From assembly GCA_009602725.1 (NCBI GenBank), contig WELB01000193.1, forward strand, positions 225,521-239,363: DNA of 13,843 nucleotides. Reading direction: 5' to 3'. Within the stretch, counting starts at the first letter, position 1, and each line of letters opens with the position of its first letter. The translations under genes and the position numbers were made by a program. Of this stretch, positions 9,889-13,843 are shown piece after piece. Source of the stretch: Spirogloea muscicola. Taxonomy: Eukaryota > Streptophyta > Zygnematophyceae > Spirogloeales > Spirogloeaceae. A model generated the notes under the pieces. The model made no database searches, was not told the origin of the DNA, and saw only the letters and a list, made by a program, of their open reading frames with translations.

Positions 9889-10244
9889 ATGCGGGTGTCC
9901 CGGCCCCGCGCCAGGCGCGTGACGCCCAAGTCACCCAATGTCTGGTCACTCAAAGTCTGCCGTCCCCGGTCTGCCTCCCGCCCACCCGCTACACAACCGG
10001 CAGACAGCAAGCAGCTGTGGTGCCGCCACTTGGCGGCTCCTCGCTACGCAAGTTACCGGGTAATAGCAGTATTGTACCTGACTTAGGTTAGCACTATGGC
10101 TTCCATTAGCCAAGTCTACCTGTTAGCTCCAGATCCTCAGCAGGGACGACGAGGGCGGCGATGACGACCGGTGCCCCCTTTCTCTTGGAAGGGCTCACTT
10201 CTTTCCCGCCCTTCTCCCGCCTTGTTCATTCCATTTTCTGTTGT
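9889..10244. other. Spacer between LINE copies
   Basis: No gene is supported. Near 10176-10230 there is a tail-like remnant (GCCCCCTTTCTCTTGG, then GGGCTCACTTCTTT and CCTTGTTCATTCC) that resembles the type II LINE 3' end and indicates another eroded copy. The rest (9889-10175) shows no feature I recognise. Confidence 0.4.
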
Positions 10245-10830
10245 CCTGCACATGCTCTTGCGCAGCTGTCCCGACGTTACCTCGGGGAGCAGCCTGACTT
10301 TCTCGCGGCAGGCTCTCTCGCCCAGGTGTATCGCATGCGCCTGTCATTGTCGCTGCAGCGGTCATTGGTACGCGCGCTGCATCTGCGTGCCGGTCGCGCT
10401 TTGGCTGCAGCCTCTTGCTAGAGCCAGGGGACCCGATACCCAGAAACTACTTTCTCAGACCTGCGGCTGCTCAACAGGGGCTCTGAGCGCCCAGTGGCGA
10501 CTTGGGTCGCTGAGTGCTTCATCGCTTGTCTGGCCCCTCTTACCTGTGTTTGTACTTTTTCTGGGCTGGCCAATCCACAGCCATCGCCCTCTACTAGAAA
10601 AGAAGAGTCTTCTATGTTTTCATCTGTTTCTCTGACCTGCGGCTGCTCACAGGGGATATAGAGCGACCAGCGGCCACTTGAATCGCTGTGTGCTGTAGCG
10701 CTTTGCGCTTTTCTGGCTCCTTCGAAATTTATTCGTTCTTTTTTATGGGCTTGCCAATCACAGCCAACGCCCTCTACTGGAAGAGTCTTTCTCTCTGTTT
10801 CTGGCCTGAGCCAATAAAGCAAGCGCGGCC
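10245..10830 (+). mobile_element. LINE 3' end, copy B, with duplicated tail
   Basis: The ORF fragment reads LAQLSRRYLGEQPDFLAA, then GSLAQVYRMRLSLSLQRSL and ALHLRAGRALAAAS. An in-frame TAG (10419-10421) interrupts it before TTFSDLRLLNRGS, where the usual terminal Tyr and stop have been lost. The tail with hairpin GGCTG/CAGCC (10564-10568 / 10578-10582) is followed at about 10630 by a second copy of the ORF end (FSDLRLLTGDI, then TAG) and a second tail ending CTACTGGAAGAGTC. A plus-strand AATAAA lies at 10812-10817. The element meets copy C tail to tail near 10830. Confidence 0.7.
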
Positions 10831-11515
10831 AGATTAACTGGTGGCTGGGAGAGGCCAGCCCAAAGGAATGGACAAGGTCTGAAGGAGCCGGAGTGCTAAG
10901 GACTGAGACAGCAGCAAGCGAACTCTCAGTAACCTCTAGTCAGTAGATGCAAATCTGAATAGATAGCAGGCGGAAAGACGTCGCCCTGACGGAAGCCAGA
11001 GGCCGCCGCCAGAGCGCGGCCTGCGCACAAGTGGACCGCGAAAGCTAGGGAACGCTGCAAAGAGACGGCCAGGCGCATCCGGAAGACTTGGGCGAGGGAC
11101 CCGGCGACATGGAAGCCAGGCTGCTCGCCCTGCTGCCCGTGGCGGCGGGCCGCTGCTCGCCGCGCAAGGCGGTGAAGCAGGTCAAGCCATTTGGCGCCAA
11201 AGGCGCCGTGTACGTCGACGGCGAGTGGGACAAACTCGTCGTCCACCGGGTGATCCGAGTATTTGCACGATCCTTGGCGCCTGCCGCTTGGCGGACTGCG
11301 TAGCCTCCTCCGCCGAGCGTGTAGCGCTCCTGGAATCGAAGGAGTCAGTTGTGACGACGTCGGCAATGAGCCGAGGCCCCCCACCGAGCGCGCTAGCGAC
11401 GAGATCGGCGCGCCGGGTGTGGAGACGGCCATCCGCCCCAACGGTAGGAGGCATGATGCTGGTACTCTACAGCGCCACAGTGTAACCGGCCTCCACGGGT
11501 ATGCCAAACATTGCA
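10831..11515 (-). mobile_element. 5'-truncated LINE, copy C, frameshifted
   Basis: The minus strand shows the longest C-terminal stretch in the window. It reads FGIPVEAGYTVAL, an in-frame TAG, STSIMPPTVGADGRLHTRRA, then DLVASALGGGPRLIADVVTT. A frame change follows to GYAVRQAAGAK, and another to KYSDHPVDDEFVPLAVDVHG, after which it stays open to DLHLLTRGY with stop TGA at 10926-10928. The D-L-V ... G-P-R-L-I-x-D-V-V-T-T block before an F-x-P-L-A-x-D-x-H-G-A motif is the layout seen downstream of RT in many protist and algal non-LTR elements. Hairpin at 10843-10848 / 10855-10860. Confidence 0.75.
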
Positions 11516-11529
11516 TTGCGAAAGTCAAT

Positions 11530-11815
11530 AACCCCAGTTTCCTCTACTGGAAGAGTCTTCATCTCTCCATTTCCGGCCCATTCAGACCTTGTACGTTCCT
11601 TTGAGCTGGCCTTTCGGCAGCTAGTCTGTCGGATGTGAGGCTCCTCACTCGTAACTTATAAGTGGTCCATCCTCCCCCGTTCTGCCATAGCCTCTTCAGG
11701 CCCCGCAGTCGCTGCTTAGCTCGTAGTTTGGCCCCTTCGAACCTTGTCAATTCTTTTCAGGCTGGCTTCTCACAGCCCTTGCCCCCATTGGGAGAGCCAC
11801 TTCTTCGCCTTTCAC
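11530..11815 (+). mobile_element. LINE 3' end, copy I, preceded by a fragment of another tail
   Basis: Positions 11530-11600 resemble the end of a copy-B-type tail (CTCTACTGGAAGAGTC) followed by the start of a tail (GGCCCATTCAGACCTTGT). Then comes the ORF end SLSDVRLLTRNL with stop TAA at 11659-11661, and a full type II tail: GGCCCCTTCGAACCTTGTCA, hairpin GGCTG/CAGCC (11760-11764 / 11773-11777) and GGGAGAGCCACTTCTTC. Only about a dozen codons of the ORF remain. Confidence 0.65.
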
Positions 11816-11962
11816 AGCCACTGCCGTTTCCCGACTCGGTTCTCAAGGTCAGCTTTCAGAGTCGGATAACGACGTGAACCGGGCCACCCGAGTTGAGGTG
11901 GAAATAATTGATAAGACGTGACGGCAACCCTCGTGACACTGCTGCAGTGACGCGCCGGCGCG
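11816..11962. other. Short spacer upstream of tRNA-Glu
   Basis: No gene or LINE similarity recognised. An A/T-rich run (AATAATTGATAA, about 11902-11913) lies roughly 50 bases upstream of the tRNA. It could be an upstream promoter element, but this is only a position-based suggestion. Confidence 0.3.
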
Positions 11963-12036
11963 TCCATTGTCGTCTAGCCTGGTTAGGATATCTGGCTTTC
12001 ACCCAGACGACCCGGGTTCAAATCCCGGCAATGGAG
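11963..12036 (+). tRNA. tRNA-Glu (anticodon UUC)
   Basis: A 74-base cloverleaf. The acceptor arms TCCATTG (11963-11969) and CAATGGA (12029-12035) pair perfectly, with discriminator G at 12036. D stem GTCT/GGAT with a 10-base loop. The anticodon stem TCTGG/CCAGA pairs fully around loop CTTTCAC, giving anticodon TTC, which reads GAA (Glu). T stem CCGGG/CCCGG with loop TTCAAAT. The internal B box GGTTCAAATCC is canonical. There is no intron and no encoded CCA. A run of four T at 12067-12070 could end transcription. The sequence closely resembles eukaryotic nuclear tRNA-Glu. It may be an ordinary gene or the head of a SINE (see findings). Confidence 0.9.
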
Positions 12037-12070
12037 TGTCAGTCGCCGCTGCGGGCGCTGCTCGGCTTTT

Positions 12071-12228
12071 GCTTCCGCGTAGTTGCCACCCTTTCCCGGT
12101 GGAGCAGAGACTTCCCCACTCACCGTAGTCTTCTTGCATAGCTATTTTGCCCCCGCGTATTACTACCCTTCCCCGGTGGAACTAATACTCCCATTCACTG
12201 TCGTCTCTTGCATAGCTGTGTGGTTTTG
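12071..12228 (+). repeat. Tandem duplication of a ~78-bp LINE tail unit
   Basis: Two adjacent units (12071-12148; 12149-~12228) share CCGCGTA at the start, CCCGGTGGA in the middle and CTTGCATAGCT near the end, with scattered substitutions. The last third of the unit is also present in the outlier copy at 4195-4225, so it belongs to the LINE 3' region. Confidence 0.65.
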
Positions 12229-12275
12229 GCGCCTTGTCCATTCGTTTCGGGCTGGCCTTTCCCAGCCACCTTCTC

Positions 12276-12328
12276 TTTTGGGCTGGCTTTTCCAGCCCAT
12301 ATCCTTAATGGGCGAGCCCTTCCTTCTT
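12276..12328 (+). mobile_element. Very short type I LINE tail inside copy X
   Basis: The stem GGGCTGG (12280-12286) / CCAGCCC (12292-12298) is followed by ATATCC, TTAATGGGCGAGCCC and TTCCTTCTTC. This is the type I tail of copies A and E, placed between the two halves of a type II tail. It looks like an extremely 5'-truncated insertion of about 50 bases. I could not identify a target duplication. Confidence 0.5.
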
Positions 12329-12439
12329 CAATTGGGAGAGCTTCTTCTTTTGGCCCCTTTCAACCTTTTCTTCATTTCCCGGAAGCGAGGCACCCCGCGC
12401 CCCTCGAGGCGAGCCGCCCCAGACGGCATCGACGCGCAG

Positions 12440-12566
12440 GCGGGGCAAGCAGGCCGACTACAACGCCGCTGGGTCGCTAGCGCAGGTATTTTGCATGCGC
12501 CTGTCCATATTCCCGCCAGCGGACCATAGCCCACGCCTTGCAGCTGTGTGCTGGCCGTGCTATAGC
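12440..12566 (+). mobile_element. LINE copy D/G, left part, split by insertion E
   Basis: Encodes QADYNAAGSLAQVFCMRL, then after a one-base frame change RQRTIAHALQLCAGRAIA, at which point it is cut by insertion E. The right part resumes at 13201. Copy F carries the uninterrupted junction sequence GTGCTATAGCTGCAG, showing that the two parts were once contiguous. The 5' limit is vague: 12361-12440 is GC-rich and contains the start of another tail (GGCCCCTTTCAACCTT). Confidence 0.75.
12561..12566. repeat. Target-site duplication TATAGC, left arm
   Basis: Identical to 13201-13206. Removing 12567-13206 restores GTGCTATAGCTGCA, which is what the uninterrupted sister copy F has. Confidence 0.85.
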
Positions 12567-13200
12567 AGAAGAAAGGGCTCGCCCATTGAGGATAGGGGCT
12601 GGGAAAGCCAGCCCAAAAAGGATATACAAAGTACGAGAAGGGGGCCAGGGGAAGCGCTAAGAAGAACAAGCACAATAAGAAACAAAGCAGCTACGAAGCA
12701 CTCAGTAACCCCTGCTAAGCAGCCTCAGGTCAGAGAAGCTGGGCCCCTGGAAGCAGGTCCCCTGGCCAGAGCCAGAGGCAGCAGCGAGGGCTCTGCCAGC
12801 ACGCAGGTGCAGCGCGCGGGCCATAGACTGCTGCAGCGAGACGGCCAAGCGCATACAGTACACCTGCGCTAGCGACCCGGCTGCAGGAAAGTCCACCGGC
12901 TCCCCATGGAAGCGGCGGACGATGGCGTGGCGGGCGAGCTGGTTGAGCAGCTCGAGCCACCGAGCGCCCAACGCCTCATGCGTGTCAATAGCCAGCGGGA
13001 AGAATCCATCTTCCCGCGGATGATCAGCATACTTGAGCGCCTTGGCCGGAGCGGCGCAGGCGACCGCATACCCAGCCTTGGTGGCACATTGGGCTGGGTG
13101 TGAGCGGTCGTATGCGTCGGTCGTCACCATGTCAATAAGACGTGGCCCGCCAGCTTGTGGGGTGGCCACCAGGTCGACGCGACGAACGTGGAGACCGTCG
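12567..13200 (-). mobile_element. 5'-truncated LINE insertion, copy E, nested in copy D/G
   Basis: A 634-bp minus-strand insertion flanked by TATAGC on both sides (12561-12566 and 13201-13206). Its frame is open from the 5' junction to TGA 12702-12704: DGLHVRRVDLVATPQAGGPR, LIDMVTTDAYD, KALKYADHPREDGFFPLAID, GALGARW-like EALGARW, GSLAQVYCMRLAVSLQQSM, and terminal DLRLLSRGY. The tail has the perfect stem GGGCTGG/CCAGCCC (12596-12602 / 12608-12614), GGGCGAGCCC and ends CTTTCTTCT with no poly(A). Over the last 88 residues it differs from copy A at about ten positions, which suggests recent activity. It lacks RT and endonuclease domains, so it is immobile by itself. Confidence 0.88.
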
Positions 13201-13206
13201 TATAGC
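13201..13206. repeat. Target-site duplication TATAGC, right arm
   Basis: Right-hand partner of 12561-12566, directly at the truncated 5' end of insertion E. Confidence 0.85.
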
Positions 13207-13425
13207 TGCAACCTCTGGCTTTCGTCTTTGGAATTGCTCTCCGGCGGCCTACTCTTTCACACTTGCGGCTCCCAAGTTGAGGTTACTAAGTGATTATCGT
13301 ACTGGGAAAGTTTTGGGAAAGCGGTTGTGGGTCCTTTCGGACCTTGTCAATCTTTGTCGGGCTGCCTGTCCACAGCTCTCGCACCCTCTGGGAGAGCCAC
13401 TTTCGTTGGGCTGGCCTATCAAAGA
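13201..13425 (+). mobile_element. LINE copy D/G, right part with 3' tail
   Basis: Continues copy D after the TATAGC duplication: IAATSGFRLWNCSPAAYSFT, then LRLPS, a TGA in place of the usual Arg codon, GY and TAA. The tail has GGACCTTGTCAATCTTTG, an imperfect hairpin (GGGCTG at 13359-13364 with CAG(C) near 13373) and CTGGGAGAGCCACTTTC. It ends tail to tail against copy F near 13425. Confidence 0.7.
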
Positions 13426-13733
13426 AGGAAGTGAGCTCTTTCAAAGGGGGCGAAGGACTGTGAAAAGCCAATCTGGAAAATCTGACAAGATCGAAAGGGG
13501 CCGAAAAGTGCTGAAGTACATGACTAAGCAAGCACCATGTCGGATCAGTATGAAGCCGAAAGCAATCTCCCTGACGAAAGCCAAAGGCTGCAGCTATAGC
13601 ACGGCCAGCACGCAGTTGCAAGGGCGTGGGCCATGATCCGCTGGCGGGATGTGAATAGGCGCATGTGAAACACCTGCGCTAGCGAGCCAGCAGCGTTGAA
13701 GTCGGCCTGCTCGCCTCCCCTGAGACCTTGTTC
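13426..13733 (-). mobile_element. LINE 3' end, copy F, degraded
   Basis: The minus strand encodes GEQADFNAAGSLAQVFHMRL, then RQRIMAHAL. An extra C shifts the frame to LRAGRAIAAAFGFRQGDCF. The tail follows: CGGCCCCTTTCGATCTTGTC, GGCTTTTCACAG, CGCCCCCTTTGAAAGAGCTC and ACTTCCTTC. It is a close relative of copy D/G and supplies the pre-insertion sequence that proves the nesting of E. Its 5' side continues toward the window edge and becomes unrecognisable at about 13733. Confidence 0.7.
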
Positions 13734-13843
13734 ATCCCTCTGGAACCCCTGCTCGCCCCCTCCCCTCCCCGCTTCCGACCGTTGGGCGCCCGCGCCCGCC
13801 GCTCGCGCCGCCGCCGCCGAGCGGCGGCGGCGGCTGCGGCCCC
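13734..13843. other. GC-rich window end with a GCC/GGC inverted repeat
   Basis: C-rich on the plus strand. The last part has a perfect 13-bp inverted repeat of GCC/GGC triplets (13807-13819 and 13822-13834) with a 2-base loop. No ORF can be judged because the window ends here. Confidence 0.5.

Larger units (their letters stand above)
12037..12360 (+). mobile_element. LINE 3' untranslated tail, copy X, next to the tRNA
   Basis: About 35 bases after the tRNA, a unit of about 78 bases shared with the LINE 3' region is present twice (12071-12148 and 12149-~12228; shared CCGCGTA, CCCGGTGGA and CTTGCATAGCT). The tail follows: CGCCTTGTCCATTCG, hairpin GGCTGG/CCAGCC (12250-12255 / 12262-12267) and the type II end ATTGGGAGAGCTTCTTC (about 12331-12347). 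A separate type I tail piece interrupts it at about 12276-12328. No ORF part is present. Confidence 0.6.

Noticed and set aside
9000-13843. Active autonomous retrotransposon
   Set aside because: No reverse transcriptase catalytic motif or endonuclease core can be read on either strand. All copies are short 3' ends, several with frameshifts or stops.
9000-13843. CRISPR array or bacterial repeat system
   Set aside because: Repeats differ in length and orientation and match LINE tails. There are no regular spacers, and the sequence is eukaryotic.

Overview
The window looks like nuclear DNA of a green-lineage eukaryote, most likely a chlorophyte alga. It has two intron-rich genes of plant type: a leucine-rich-repeat (LRR) protein whose repeats sit in separate ~72-nt exons, and a class 3 lipase of the sn1-diacylglycerol-lipase (DAGL) kind. 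It also has a eukaryotic nuclear tRNA-Glu, strong G/C preference at third codon positions in one block, and a dense cluster of truncated non-LTR retrotransposon (LINE) ends. There are no operons or bacterial signals. I cannot name the species.

Region by region: 288-~2974 (minus) holds ten exons of the LRR gene; its first and last exons are not resolved. 3200-4160 is a GC-rich, coding-like block of unknown function, ending in what looks like a degraded LINE C-terminus and 3' tail (to ~4345). 4346-4775 has no gene I can support. 4776-8382 (minus, probably extending into the GC-rich block 8560-8990) is the lipase gene, with well-phased exons in its 5' half and a less clear, stop-containing linker before its C-terminal exon. 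From ~9000 to the right edge the DNA is almost entirely 5'-truncated, inverted and nested copies of one LINE family, with an intact tRNA-Glu(UUC) at 11963-12036.

The LINE copies share the last ~60-200 residues of an ORF and a 3' untranslated tail carrying a GGGCTGG...CCAGCCC stem-loop and no poly(A). Two insertions can be delimited by target duplications: 9390-9881 (CCTTTCT) and 12567-13200 (TATAGC). The second split an older copy of the same family. No reverse transcriptase core is present in the window, so all copies are dead on arrival.

Most notable points: the lipase has Cys where the catalytic Ser is expected (GHCLG), the LINE family inserts into itself and often lies tail to tail, and the tRNA-Glu gene abuts LINE 3' sequence in a SINE-like arrangement.
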